DNA of 64,000 nucleotides from Bacteroidia bacterium (lineage in GTDB: Bacteria > Bacteroidota > Bacteroidia > Flavobacteriales > Flavobacteriaceae): the NCBI GenBank assembly GCA_030429955.1, contig JAUIGO010000006.1:26018-90017 (forward strand), in the 5' to 3' direction. The notes beneath the pieces are model-generated. The model was given only the letters and a program-made list of their open reading frames with translations. It was not told the DNA's origin and did no database searches. A program made the translations under genes and the position numbers. Every line of letters begins with the position of its first letter. The stretch's first letter is position 1. Below are positions 45,270 to 53,925 of the stretch, piece by piece.

Positions 45270-46023
45270 TTGATATAGATTTATTAAACGATTCTCCAAG
45301 CCACCACTTTGGTTTGACTTGTTTTTTAACTAGTCCAAATTTTTTAATAGAATACGTTTCTATATGTTTTATTACATCTTCCACAGAATCAGTTACAAAT
45401 AGCAGTTTCATATCTTCTTGACTAATACTTTCATTTTTGACCATTAATTGAATATGCTCACATAATTCTTTATGGTATTCCGAATCAAAAATCACCACTG
45501 GAAAATCTTTAATAACCTTGGTTTGAATTAATGTTAGTGCTTCAAACAGTTCATCTAAAGTCCCAATGCCTCCAGGCATGACAACAAAAGCATAGGAATA
45601 TTTTACCAAAATAACTTTACGTAAAAAAAAGTATGGAATATCAATCCATTTGTGTAAATACGGATTTGGTTTTTGCTCAAAAGGTAGAATAATATTGCAA
45701 CCAACAGAATGGCCTCCAGCTTCAAAGGCACCTTTATTGGCAGCTTCCATAATTCCCGGACCACCACCAGTCATGACCGTAAATCCTGTTTTTGCCAATG
45801 CAGCTCCAATTTTTTCTGCATTTTTATAATGTTCAGAATCATTGGTAAATCGTGCTGAACCAAAAACGGTTACACAAGGTCCTATAAAATGCATTTTTCT
45901 GAAGGCTTTTATGAAATTGTAAAAGACTTTAAATGCAAAGTTTAATTCTTTTAAACGCGATAGAGGGCCTCGAACAAACAGAGATTCATCTCGAGATAGT
46001 TTTATTTTTTTATCAGCTTTCAT
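45259..46023 (-). CDS. LOG family (TIGR00730-type) Rossmann-fold protein
   Basis: Protein of 254 residues with the LOG motifs GGGPGIMEAANKG and PGGIGTLDELFEALTLIQT. Family members cleave nucleoside 5'-monophosphates to free base and ribose phosphate (cytokinin riboside phosphoribohydrolase in plants and actinobacteria, nucleotide hydrolases elsewhere). It is cytoplasmic. It lies 10 bases after the second permease gene, so it is likely expressed with the exporter, though a functional link is not obvious. Confidence 0.92.
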   Translation of the reverse strand: MKADKKIKLSRDESLFVRGPLSRLKELNFAFKVFYNFIKAFRKMHFIGPCVTVFGSARFTNDSEHYKNAEKIGAALAKTGFTVMTGGGPGIMEAANKGAFEAGGHSVGCNIILPFEQKPNPYLHKWIDIPYFFLRKVILVKYSYAFVVMPGGIGTLDELFEALTLIQTKVIKDFPVVIFDSEYHKELCEHIQLMVKNESISQEDMKLLFVTDSVEDVIKHIETYSIKKFGLVKKQVKPKWWLGESFNKSISNES

Positions 46024-46033
46024 GTGCCAAATT

Positions 46034-47155
46034 TTAAGTCGTTTTTTTATAACTCCAAACTGCCAATCCGTTCATTATAAGTGCATACAGCAAGGTTTTT
46101 AATAACTGCGGAAGAATATCTGTAACGCCAGAACCCTTAAGCATCACCATACGCATCACTTCTACAAAGTATTTAATGGGATTGAATTCAGTAATTATTT
46201 GTGCCCATTTTGGCATACTTTCAATAGGTGTGAACAAACCACTCATTAAAATAAAAATCACTGTAAAAAACCAAGCAATAAACATGGCTTGCTGTTGTGT
46301 TTCCGTAAAATTTGAAATGAATAAACCAATCCCTAAAACCACCAAAATATAAATGGATGTGTACACATACATAAGTGGCAAGCTTCCAACCATAGGCACA
46401 TTAAAGATGAGTTTGGCAATAATTAAACCTATGGTTAATAAACCCATACCAATAACCCAAAACGGAAAGAGTTTTCCAATAATAAACTGGCTTTTCTTGA
46501 TGGGTGTCACGTTGATTTGCTCTAACGTACCAATCTCCTTTTCCCTAACAATATTCATTCCAGACAAAAACAAAGTTATCATGGTTACCAATAGAACTAG
46601 TATACCAGGAACCATAAAGGTTTTATAATTGAGTGTTTCGTTGTACCAAAACAATGGAATGGTATCTATGTTAGATACTTGTATTTGTTGATCTGAAGGC
46701 TGCAGTAAATCAACTTTTACATGTTGATTAAACCGTTGAATAATTTGTGACACATAAACGTTCATTACACCAGCAGCTGCTCCATCAATCGCATTAATAG
46801 TCACACCTAAACGATTGTGCTTTTCGTTTTGTAAATCGTGTTCAAAATACTGTGGAATTTCTAAAACAACATCTACTTCGCCTTTTAACATGGCTGAACT
46901 TGCTAAGGCTTCCGAAGGAAAATCAGTTATAACATTAAAATACGTTGAGGCATTAAATCGTTCTACCAATGCTCTTGATGTTGATGTATGGTCGTTATCG
47001 ATATACCCAAATTTGATATTCTTGACTTCAAATGTCGCAGCATTGGATAAAATGACGAGTTGGAGTAGTGGTAACACAAAAATGATAGGAAGCATTCCTT
47101 TATTTCTAAAGATTTGCTTAAACTCTTTTTGGATGATGTATAAGATTGTTTTCAT
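46034..47155 (-). CDS. ABC-2 type permease (exporter subunit)
   Basis: Protein of 373 residues with one N-terminal membrane helix, a large extracytoplasmic domain (about residues 45-165) and five or more C-terminal helices. It has the ABC-2 pattern MSGLFTPIESMPKWAQIITEFNPIKYF. It pairs with the permease at 47250, from which it is separated by a 94-base gap without a recognisable promoter. It corresponds to YbhR/YbhS in the E. coli YbhGFSR system. Confidence 0.92.
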   Translation of the reverse strand: MKTILYIIQKEFKQIFRNKGMLPIIFVLPLLQLVILSNAATFEVKNIKFGYIDNDHTSTSRALVERFNASTYFNVITDFPSEALASSAMLKGEVDVVLEIPQYFEHDLQNEKHNRLGVTINAIDGAAAGVMNVYVSQIIQRFNQHVKVDLLQPSDQQIQVSNIDTIPLFWYNETLNYKTFMVPGILVLLVTMITLFLSGMNIVREKEIGTLEQINVTPIKKSQFIIGKLFPFWVIGMGLLTIGLIIAKLIFNVPMVGSLPLMYVYTSIYILVVLGIGLFISNFTETQQQAMFIAWFFTVIFILMSGLFTPIESMPKWAQIITEFNPIKYFVEVMRMVMLKGSGVTDILPQLLKTLLYALIMNGLAVWSYKKTT

Positions 47156-47249
47156 GTTTTTAAAAGAATAAAGAGAATAGAACAGAGAATAAAGACGCTT
47201 TAAGTAATGTTTGGTCTTTTTTCTTTCATCTATTTTCTATTATCTGTTT

Positions 47250-48356
47250 TCACTCTAATCGTATTTTATATTTCTTCACACTCAATGCAATAAAAAGCAC
47301 GGTCATGCCTAATAAAATCAGCGTTTCTTTCCATATAAATTGTATGCCTACGCCTTTTAGCATGATGCCTTTAATAATGATGATAAACCATTTAGCAGGA
47401 ATGATATTGCTAATCACTTGCAATGGTAAAGGCATACTGGAAATAGGGAAAATAAATCCTGATAATAATATGACAGGAAGCATTAATCCCATCAAAGAAA
47501 TCATCATTGCGGTTTGTTGGGTTGCTGAAATGGTTGAAATTAAAATCCCTAAAGCTAATGCCGAAATGATAAACAAAATACTCTCCAATGCTAATAAAAA
47601 CAGGCTTCCTTCAACAGGCATTTTAAAAATGAAAATGCTCAACATCACAATCACAACAGCGTTGATAATGGAGAGGAAAATATACGGAAACACTTTACCG
47701 ATAATGACCTGAAACGGTTTTAATGGCGACACCAAAAGTATTTCCATAGTCCCTAATTCCTTTTCTCTGGTAATAGAAATGGAAGTCATCATCGCTGAAA
47801 CCAACATTAAAATAATGGTCATTACTCCAGGAACAAACATATACACGCTTTTTAATTCCGGGTTGTAAACCATACGTGTTTCTGGAATGATTTGATAGAC
47901 TATGGTGATGTCTTTATTTACATCTTTTTGATACTGTTGAAGAATGGCATTAACGTAATTACTAATAGTATTTGCGGTATTCGGATCTGTGGCATCGGTT
48001 ATGATTTGAACCGTTGCTTTATTGTCTTTAATCAGATTTTTACTGAAATCTTTCTCGAAGTTTAAAACGGCTTTTACATGACCTTTTTGAAACACCGATT
48101 CGATATCGGCTTCTTTTTCAATGATTTGTTTGATACTGAAATATTTTGAAGCTGAAATTTTATTGATGATTTCTTTTGTGGTGGCATCTTTAGAATGGTC
48201 TAAAATGGCAATATCTACATTATTGATTTCATTGGTAATAGCGAAACCAAATAGTAAAATTTGAGCAATTGGCATCCCAAAGAGAATAAACAACGAGCGT
48301 CTATCTCTAAAAATATGGTAGAATTCTTTTTTTATGAAGCCTATAAAACGTTTCAT
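47250..48356 (-). CDS. ABC-2 type permease (exporter subunit)
   Basis: Protein of 368 residues built like its partner: one N-terminal helix, an extracytoplasmic domain, and a C-terminal helix bundle with LSGFIFPISSMPLPLQVISNIIPAKWFI. It overlaps the second ATPase gene by 4 bases (ATGA), so translation is coupled. It is expected to form a heterodimeric permease with the product of 46034. Confidence 0.92.
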   Translation of the reverse strand: MKRFIGFIKKEFYHIFRDRRSLFILFGMPIAQILLFGFAITNEINNVDIAILDHSKDATTKEIINKISASKYFSIKQIIEKEADIESVFQKGHVKAVLNFEKDFSKNLIKDNKATVQIITDATDPNTANTISNYVNAILQQYQKDVNKDITIVYQIIPETRMVYNPELKSVYMFVPGVMTIILMLVSAMMTSISITREKELGTMEILLVSPLKPFQVIIGKVFPYIFLSIINAVVIVMLSIFIFKMPVEGSLFLLALESILFIISALALGILISTISATQQTAMMISLMGLMLPVILLSGFIFPISSMPLPLQVISNIIPAKWFIIIIKGIMLKGVGIQFIWKETLILLGMTVLFIALSVKKYKIRLE

Positions 48357-49081
48357 CCTCTTGCCAGTTTTAAAAACACATCGTTCATATTTTCAGCCTT
48401 AAACTGTTCTTTCAGTTTTTTGGGTGTATCTAAAGCTTCTATTTTTCCGTTGACCATAATAGATACACGATCGCAGTATTCCGCTTCGTCCATATAATGC
48501 GTGGTTACAAAAACAGTAGTACCTTGATTGGCTGCTTTGTAAATCAGCTCCCAAAATTGACGTCTGGTAATAGGGTCGACGCCTCCTGTTGGCTCGTCTA
48601 AAAACACAATTTTAGGATCATGAATCAAGGACACCGAAAAGGATAGTTTTTGTTTCCAACCCAATGGTAAAGCACCAACCAATTTATTAGCAACATTTTG
48701 TAAGCCTAATTCTTCAATCAAAGCATCCGATTTTTCTTTAATGCGTTTTCTGGATAAACCATAAATACCTCCAAAAAACGTAATGTTTTCCCTAACCGTT
48801 AAATCGTCATACAAGGCGAATTTCTGACTCATATAGCCAATATTCTTCTTAATGTCTTCTGCATTGGTAAACACATCAAAACCAGCGACATTGGCATTGC
48901 CAGAAGTAGGGTTTGAAATGCCAATAAGCATTTTCATAGCTGTGGTTTTTCCTGCACCATTGGCTCCTAAAAATCCGAAGATTTCACCTTTTTCAACGTC
49001 AAATGTTATGGCGTTTACTGCTGTAAAATCACCAAACATTTTGGTTAATCCTTCTACTTGTATGACCTTGTTGTTGTTCAT
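48353..49081 (-). CDS. ABC transporter ATPase with altered signature
   Basis: Protein of 242 residues. Walker A is GANGAGKTT and Walker B is IVFLDEPTGGVDP. The ABC signature, normally LSGGQ, reads LPLGWKQKL. Its start codon overlaps the stop of the partner ATPase (TAATG). The pair probably forms a heterodimer with one normal and one altered site, equivalent to the two halves of fused YbhF. Confidence 0.93.
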   Translation of the reverse strand: MNNNKVIQVEGLTKMFGDFTAVNAITFDVEKGEIFGFLGANGAGKTTAMKMLIGISNPTSGNANVAGFDVFTNAEDIKKNIGYMSQKFALYDDLTVRENITFFGGIYGLSRKRIKEKSDALIEELGLQNVANKLVGALPLGWKQKLSFSVSLIHDPKIVFLDEPTGGVDPITRRQFWELIYKAANQGTTVFVTTHYMDEAEYCDRVSIMVNGKIEALDTPKKLKEQFKAENMNDVFLKLARG

Positions 49082-49983
49082 TATTTTGCCAATTCCATAA
49101 AGGTGTCTTCAATAGTGGCTATTGTTTTTTCAATGTGTATGTTTGATAAGTTTTTGCTTTCTAAGTATGCTTTTAAATGGTCTGGATTAAAGTCTGTTCT
49201 ATTATCTGTATAATGCACAAACTCGCCAAAAGGATACACGCTATGGTTGTGTTCATAGGCATTTAAGCTATTGATGAGCTGATACATATTATTAGCACGA
49301 ACGTTATAAATTGGTTTCGGATAATGTTTTACAATCGCTTCAGGCGTGTCTATTTCTAAAATTTTTCCATCTTGAATCAGTGCAATTCTATCGCATAAAG
49401 CCGCTTCGTCCATATAAGGTGTGGATACCAAAATGGTAATGCCTTTTTGTTGCAAGCGTTTTAGCATTTCCCAAAATTCCTTTCGTGACACGGGATCAAC
49501 GCCTGTGGTAGGCTCATCTAAAAACAGCACTTTTGGTTTATGAATCAAGGCACAACTCAAGGCCAATTTTTGTTTCATTCCACCAGATAGTTTACCTGCA
49601 CGACGGTTTTTAAACGGTTCTATTTGCACATAGATATCTTTGATTAAATCGTAGTTTTCTTCAACGGTTGTTCCAAAAATTGTTGCAAAAAAATCCAGAT
49701 TTTCTTCAACGGTTAAATCTTGGTAGAGCGAAAATTTACCAGGCATATAACCAACACTGTTTCTAATACTTTTGTAATCTGCAACCACATCAAAACCAGC
49801 AACGGTTGCTGTACCTTCATCTGCAAATAAAAGTGTGGTTAAAATCCTGAATAGTGTTGTTTTACCAGCACCATCAGGACCTATGAGGCCATAAAGCTCG
49901 CCTTTTTTTACTTCAAAAGAGATGTCTTGTAAGGCATTTACACTTTTGTAGGATTTACTAATATGTTTTACAGAAATACTCAC
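49081..49983 (-). CDS. ABC transporter ATPase, canonical signature
   Basis: Protein of 300 residues. Walker A (GPDGAGKTT) is at 35-43, the signature is LSGGMKQKL and Walker B is VLFLDEPTTGVDP. A C-terminal extension of about 70 residues follows the ATPase core and may bind its partner. It lies 6 bases after the OsmC gene. Confidence 0.93.
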   Translation of the reverse strand: MSISVKHISKSYKSVNALQDISFEVKKGELYGLIGPDGAGKTTLFRILTTLLFADEGTATVAGFDVVADYKSIRNSVGYMPGKFSLYQDLTVEENLDFFATIFGTTVEENYDLIKDIYVQIEPFKNRRAGKLSGGMKQKLALSCALIHKPKVLFLDEPTTGVDPVSRKEFWEMLKRLQQKGITILVSTPYMDEAALCDRIALIQDGKILEIDTPEAIVKHYPKPIYNVRANNMYQLINSLNAYEHNHSVYPFGEFVHYTDNRTDFNPDHLKAYLESKNLSNIHIEKTIATIEDTFMELAK

Positions 49984-49989
49984 TAAACC

Positions 49990-50448
49990 TTAACTTTGAA
50001 CAATAACTTTTGCTTCCATACTCACTTTTGAATTAATGGAATTTGAGATTAAACAGGCTTTTTCAGATTTTTCTAAAATGCGTTCAGCACGTTCTGTTTT
50101 AGATGCGTCAGCAATAACTACTTCAGGAAACAACAGTACTTCGGTAATTACAAATTTGCCATCAACTTTCTCTAAAATGCCTTTTGAGCCGCATTTAAAA
50201 TTGATGAAATCTAACTTTGAATATTCAGCAATTGCTAAAAATGTAGTCATTAAACAGCTACTTACTGCAGCAGTAAATAGATGTTCTGGAGTCCAAATGT
50301 TAGGAATTCCTTTGTCAAACTCTGGTGGTGTTGCAACTTCTATGCAATTAGCTTCATTGACTTGTTTGTTCTGAAGCTCTGGTGAACACATCATGCCTTT
50401 TCGGTCTTGTATCCAACTAATATTTACATTGTAACTATGTTTGTCCAT
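49990..50448 (-). CDS. OsmC family peroxiredoxin-like protein
   Basis: Protein of 152 residues with the OsmC pattern WTPEHLFTAAVSSCLMTTFLAIAEYSKL and a second cysteine in SEKACLIS. These are the redox pair that reduces organic hydroperoxides. It is embedded in the exporter operon, between the lipoprotein and the ATPases, which suggests oxidative or xenobiotic stress as the operon's theme. Confidence 0.92.
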   Translation of the reverse strand: MDKHSYNVNISWIQDRKGMMCSPELQNKQVNEANCIEVATPPEFDKGIPNIWTPEHLFTAAVSSCLMTTFLAIAEYSKLDFINFKCGSKGILEKVDGKFVITEVLLFPEVVIADASKTERAERILEKSEKACLISNSINSKVSMEAKVIVQS

Positions 50449-50468
50449 TTTAATTGATTTTTAATGTG

Positions 50469-50936
50469 TTATTGAAAATATGTTTTGTAAGCATTTACAT
50501 TGTCAATGATACTCTGTTTTATTTTTGAAGCTTCACCAATGTCGTTGGTTTTTGATAATGCGGAAACTTTTTCTATTAAAGGATACAACCAAATGTGCAG
50601 ATTATCATGTGAAGCACCTTTCATAGTACACTCAGTTACTACTTTGTTTTTAACTTCATTTAATTGGTTTGCTAATTGATGATAATCGTCAATTGAGGTT
50701 GTTGATTGTTTTTTTAGTAACTCTTGCATTTTTTCTACACCTTCGGTAGTTTCAATGTTAGCTTTCCATTTTGAACCATTATTTAAATGTATGTCGTTCA
50801 TCCATTGGGTACTTAAAAGATCGGTTTGTTCTTGTAAAACTTCTTTTGAAGGAATTATTTCTTCTTGTTTTTCAGAGTTTTTACAGCTTATAAATAACGC
50901 TGATATTAAAATGATAAGGGTTATTGAATTTTTCAT
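50469..50936 (-). CDS. Small lipoprotein of unknown function
   Basis: Protein of 155 residues with a lipobox (ALFISC, Cys17 from the chosen start). The ATG at 50936 is preferred over 50963 because the signal peptide starts there and the overlap with the HlyD gene disappears. The mature part is helical and charged, with a stretch resembling WLYPLIEKVSALS. No recognised domain. It is part of the exporter operon and may interact with the envelope complex. Confidence 0.75.
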   Translation of the reverse strand: MKNSITLIILISALFISCKNSEKQEEIIPSKEVLQEQTDLLSTQWMNDIHLNNGSKWKANIETTEGVEKMQELLKKQSTTSIDDYHQLANQLNEVKNKVVTECTMKGASHDNLHIWLYPLIEKVSALSKTNDIGEASKIKQSIIDNVNAYKTYFQ

Positions 50937-50947
50937 AATGATATAAA

Positions 50948-51838
50948 TTAAAGGTTTATCCAAAGTTCTGCTGGCATGCCAATTTTTAGACTTCCATCAT
51001 TGGCAACATCTATTTTTACTGCATAAACTAAGGCGACACGTTCTTCTTTTGTTTGAATAATTTTTGGCGTGAATTCGGCTTCTGATGCAATCCAACTAAT
51101 CATCCCTTTATAAGATTTCATAGTGTCTGCATCATCAATCTTTACAGAGACCTCTTGACCAATTTTTATATTCGCCAATTGGGTTTCACTTACATACACA
51201 CGCAATTGCATGGTATTTAAATTGGCTATTTTGTACAAAGGTTTTCCAAAAGCAGTAATTTCGTTAGGTTCGGCATATTTGGTTAAAACCGTTCCATTTA
51301 TAGGATTTATGATTTTACTTTTCTGAATTTGGTCATCAATTTGCTTTAGTTGAACGTCAATACTTTTTAATTCATTAACCACAGGAGCGTTTTGTATTTC
51401 CACGCTTCTAATCTGATTTTTAATCACATCTATTTCACCTTCAATATCATCCAATTGTTTCTGTGTGCCAGCATTGTCTTTTATTAAGTTTTCAACTCTG
51501 GTTTTGTTGGTATTGGCTGTTTTTAATTTAGCATTTAATACAGATATCTGCGACAAAACACCTTTAGATTTAGAGCTAATCACAGCTTTAGATACCTGTA
51601 ATTGCTCACGTTTTAATGCCAACGGAATGGTATCTATATAACCTATAAATTGGTCTTTTTCAATAACATCACCTTCATTAACATTAAACTGAATTAACTT
51701 TCCGTTATTTTCAGCCGAAATTGTTATTTCTGTCGCTTCAAAATTTCCATAACCATCTGCTTTATCATCACCATTTCCGCAGGAATATAATGTTGCAGCT
51801 AAAAAGCTTAATCCTAATATATAGTTGTATTTTTTCAT
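50948..51838 (-). CDS. HlyD/RND-type periplasmic adaptor, lipoprotein
   Basis: Protein of 296 residues with a lipobox (TLYSC). It has the lipoyl-like halves (GKLIQFNVNEGDVIEKDQFIGYID; INPINGTVLTKYAEPNEITAFGKPLYKIAN), a coiled-coil hairpin (about residues 80-165) and a beta-barrel. It bridges the inner-membrane ABC exporter and TolC. Equivalent to YbhG. Confidence 0.93.
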   Translation of the reverse strand: MKKYNYILGLSFLAATLYSCGNGDDKADGYGNFEATEITISAENNGKLIQFNVNEGDVIEKDQFIGYIDTIPLALKREQLQVSKAVISSKSKGVLSQISVLNAKLKTANTNKTRVENLIKDNAGTQKQLDDIEGEIDVIKNQIRSVEIQNAPVVNELKSIDVQLKQIDDQIQKSKIINPINGTVLTKYAEPNEITAFGKPLYKIANLNTMQLRVYVSETQLANIKIGQEVSVKIDDADTMKSYKGMISWIASEAEFTPKIIQTKEERVALVYAVKIDVANDGSLKIGMPAELWINL

Positions 51839-51848
51839 TTCTAAATAG

Positions 51849-53099
51849 TTATTGTCCTTTAATGATATTATAATTTGCTTTTGCGAGTTGTAACTGGATT
51901 TTATGCCTTACCAAGATGCTTTCGTCTTCGTACAAATTGGTCAATTCTGTGATGTAAGCCGAAGATGTAATCACACCATTTTTAAGTTGCGAATCTGCGG
52001 TTTGTAACACTTCTTTTCTGAGATTAATGATCGCTTCATCTGATGCTATAATACCTTCTATTTTCTCTATTTCTTTTTGCTGTTTGTTGAGTTCAATGCT
52101 GGTATTGAGCTTAAACGCTTCGGTTTCGGTATCTATAATATCTTTATTAATGGCTAATGATTTGCGTTGCTTGTTTTTAGAATTCCAGTCAAAAACATTC
52201 CAGTTTAATTTAACACCAACCGTATAAAAAGCTTGAAAGGAATTATCTAGCATATTCAATCCAGGATTGCCATAACCACCTGTTGCAAAACCGAGTAGCT
52301 TAGGTGCATTTTGTTTTGAGATTAAGGTTTCTGATTGTGCTATCTCCTCTTTTTTAAGTTGAAACAATTCCAATTCAGGTCTGTTTAAGTCATTCTGCAA
52401 CTGAGTATCAATAAGTGGATTTTGAAATAGGGTGGAAGCGTCTAATGGCTTTTTGATTAAACTTGAAAGTGTTCCTATAAGTGCCGCCTTATTACTTTCT
52501 AACTCTTGAAACTGTTGGCTAATTTTTAATAATTCGGCTTCCAAAACTTTATCTGAAGACGGTAAAATAATGCCGTATTTAATGCCAGAAACCACCTCTT
52601 TAAGCTTAGCTTCCAATTGTGCTTGTTTGGCTTTTAATAACAACTCGGATTCTTGAGCCACTAAAATAGAAAAATACAGTTGGTTGATTTGTTGTTTTAG
52701 TTGATATAAGCTAACTTCAATCTGTTTTTGTTTGGTTTTTAGTTGTGCTGATTTTACTTTTAAAGACGCATCTGTTAGACCTCCATTATAAATCAATTGG
52801 TTTGCCGATAATGTAGCGCGATATTGGTCTTTATTTAAAGGCTCTATATTGGAATTTGGAATAGGCACTTCAATCACATCAGATTGGTAGGTTGCTTGTG
52901 CATCTAGATTTAACTGTGGCAATTTTGCAGTAGCAATAGCTTCAGCATCCAGTTGATGTTGTGTTTCAAGGAGTTGTGTCTGCTTAGCTAAAGGGTAGTT
53001 TTGAGTGACCAAACTATAGCACTCTTGTAATGAGACACGTTGTTGCGCATAACTTGAAAATGTTGCTATGCTTATAAAAATGAGTATTAAGCGTTTCAT
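51849..53099 (-). CDS. TolC family outer-membrane channel
   Basis: Protein of 416 residues with signal peptide ending SSYAQ and long alpha-helical hairpins typical of TolC (LQECYSLVTQNYPLAKQTQLLE; YRATLSANQLIYNGGLTDASLKVK; YTVGVKLNWNVFDW). It forms the outer-membrane exit of the exporter. It starts 1 base after the TetR stop codon on the minus strand, so regulator and channel share one message. Confidence 0.93.
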   Translation of the reverse strand: MKRLILIFISIATFSSYAQQRVSLQECYSLVTQNYPLAKQTQLLETQHQLDAEAIATAKLPQLNLDAQATYQSDVIEVPIPNSNIEPLNKDQYRATLSANQLIYNGGLTDASLKVKSAQLKTKQKQIEVSLYQLKQQINQLYFSILVAQESELLLKAKQAQLEAKLKEVVSGIKYGIILPSSDKVLEAELLKISQQFQELESNKAALIGTLSSLIKKPLDASTLFQNPLIDTQLQNDLNRPELELFQLKKEEIAQSETLISKQNAPKLLGFATGGYGNPGLNMLDNSFQAFYTVGVKLNWNVFDWNSKNKQRKSLAINKDIIDTETEAFKLNTSIELNKQQKEIEKIEGIIASDEAIINLRKEVLQTADSQLKNGVITSSAYITELTNLYEDESILVRHKIQLQLAKANYNIIKGQ

Positions 53100-53100
53100 T

Positions 53101-53715
53101 TTATGTGTTCTTTATAGAATTTATAATAAAATTGGCGACTTCGGTTTTGCGGTCTTCCATAAGTTGTTTGTAGGCTTTATCGTTGACATTGGCAAATGCC
53201 ATTACTAAAGGTTTAGCTACAAATGGGAAAATATTAAGTGCCAAAATATTGATGAATAGTTGTTCGGCACTAATAGGTTTTATGATGCCTTTGTTCACTT
53301 CCTCTTCAACTTGTTTTTTAAATTTTTTAAGATTTGGAAATGCTTTATTGTCCTTAATCTTTAGAATAAAATCTTGATTTCTATTCAGCTCTTGAATAAT
53401 AAAGTTTGGTAAATATGGATGCTTAATGATAAATGATATATAATTAGAAGTGAAATTTTTTATCTTATCTTCAATAGAAGAGTCGTCATTTAATATGGCA
53501 TTTAATTGAGGTGCTAATAAAGAGAAGGCATTCTTAAAAACGGCTTCAAACAGCAATTGCTTACTTCTATAATAATAATGTAGCATGGCCTTGTTAATAC
53601 CAGCTTTATCTGCTATTTCTTGCATGCGCGCACCATCCATACCTTTGGTTTGAAAAACATTTTTTGCTGCGCTAAGTATTTGTTCTTCAGTGTTTTCGTC
53701 TTTTGTTTTTGACAT
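53101..53715 (-). CDS. TetR/AcrR family regulator of the exporter operon
   Basis: Protein of 204 residues. The ATG at 53715 is chosen because MSKTKDENTEEQILSAAKNVF is the usual TetR start; an ATG-less extension to 53760 would run through the operator. The HTH is at about residues 12-58 (DGARMQEIADKAGINKAMLHYYYRSKQLLFEAVF), followed by a helical ligand-binding domain. The palindrome directly upstream is probably its own operator. Confidence 0.93.
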   Translation of the reverse strand: MSKTKDENTEEQILSAAKNVFQTKGMDGARMQEIADKAGINKAMLHYYYRSKQLLFEAVFKNAFSLLAPQLNAILNDDSSIEDKIKNFTSNYISFIIKHPYLPNFIIQELNRNQDFILKIKDNKAFPNLKKFKKQVEEEVNKGIIKPISAEQLFINILALNIFPFVAKPLVMAFANVNDKAYKQLMEDRKTEVANFIINSIKNT

Positions 53716-53729
53716 TTTAACTATATAGT

Positions 53730-53745
53730 TTAACCATTTGGTTAA
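53730..53745. promoter_or_regulatory. Palindromic operator of the TetR/exporter operon
   Basis: TTAACCATTTGGTTAA has 7-base arms around a TT spacer. It abuts the minus-strand -7 box (53746-53753) on its downstream side and would cover the transcription start. It is a typical size and place for TetR binding. Confidence 0.7.
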
Positions 53746-53774
53746 CAAATGTACAAACAATTGATAAACAACAA
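53746..53774 (-). promoter_or_regulatory. Promoter of the TetR/exporter operon
   Basis: Minus-strand TACATTTG (53753 to 53746) matches the -7 consensus. A TTG sits about 18 bases upstream of it on the same strand. The start codon at 53715 follows 30 bases downstream, with the operator in between. Confidence 0.65.
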
Positions 53775-53893
53775 AAAGAAATAGTCTTAAATATTTATTA
53801 AAGAAATAATTTATATAATCATTTAAAAAAAATGAATTTAAATCAATGTAATATTTCTAAAATTTTAACATGCACTTTAGTGCTATTTTTATT

Positions 53894-53901
53894 TAACTTT
53901 G
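53894..53901 (+). promoter_or_regulatory. -7 box of the fourth BNR gene
   Basis: TAACTTTG matches TAnnTTTG. A TTG start at 53899 would lie inside it, so the ATG at 53926 (24 bases downstream) is the real start. Confidence 0.55.
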
Positions 53902-53925
53902 AATTCTAACCAACCAATTTTTTCA

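Noticed and set aside
46815..47171. 118-codon open frame opposite the second permease gene
   Set aside because: Antisense shadow of the extracytoplasmic domain; no start context or homology recognised.
47156..47249. Internal promoter between the two permease genes
   Set aside because: No TAnnTTTG box was found on the minus strand of this 94-base gap.
47305..47712. 135-codon open frame opposite the ABC-2 permease gene
   Set aside because: It mirrors a well-supported membrane protein gene, has no domain or promoter, and arises from codon bias of the real gene.
53899..53925. TTG start for the fourth BNR gene
   Set aside because: The TTG overlaps the -7 box; the signal peptide begins at the ATG at 53926.
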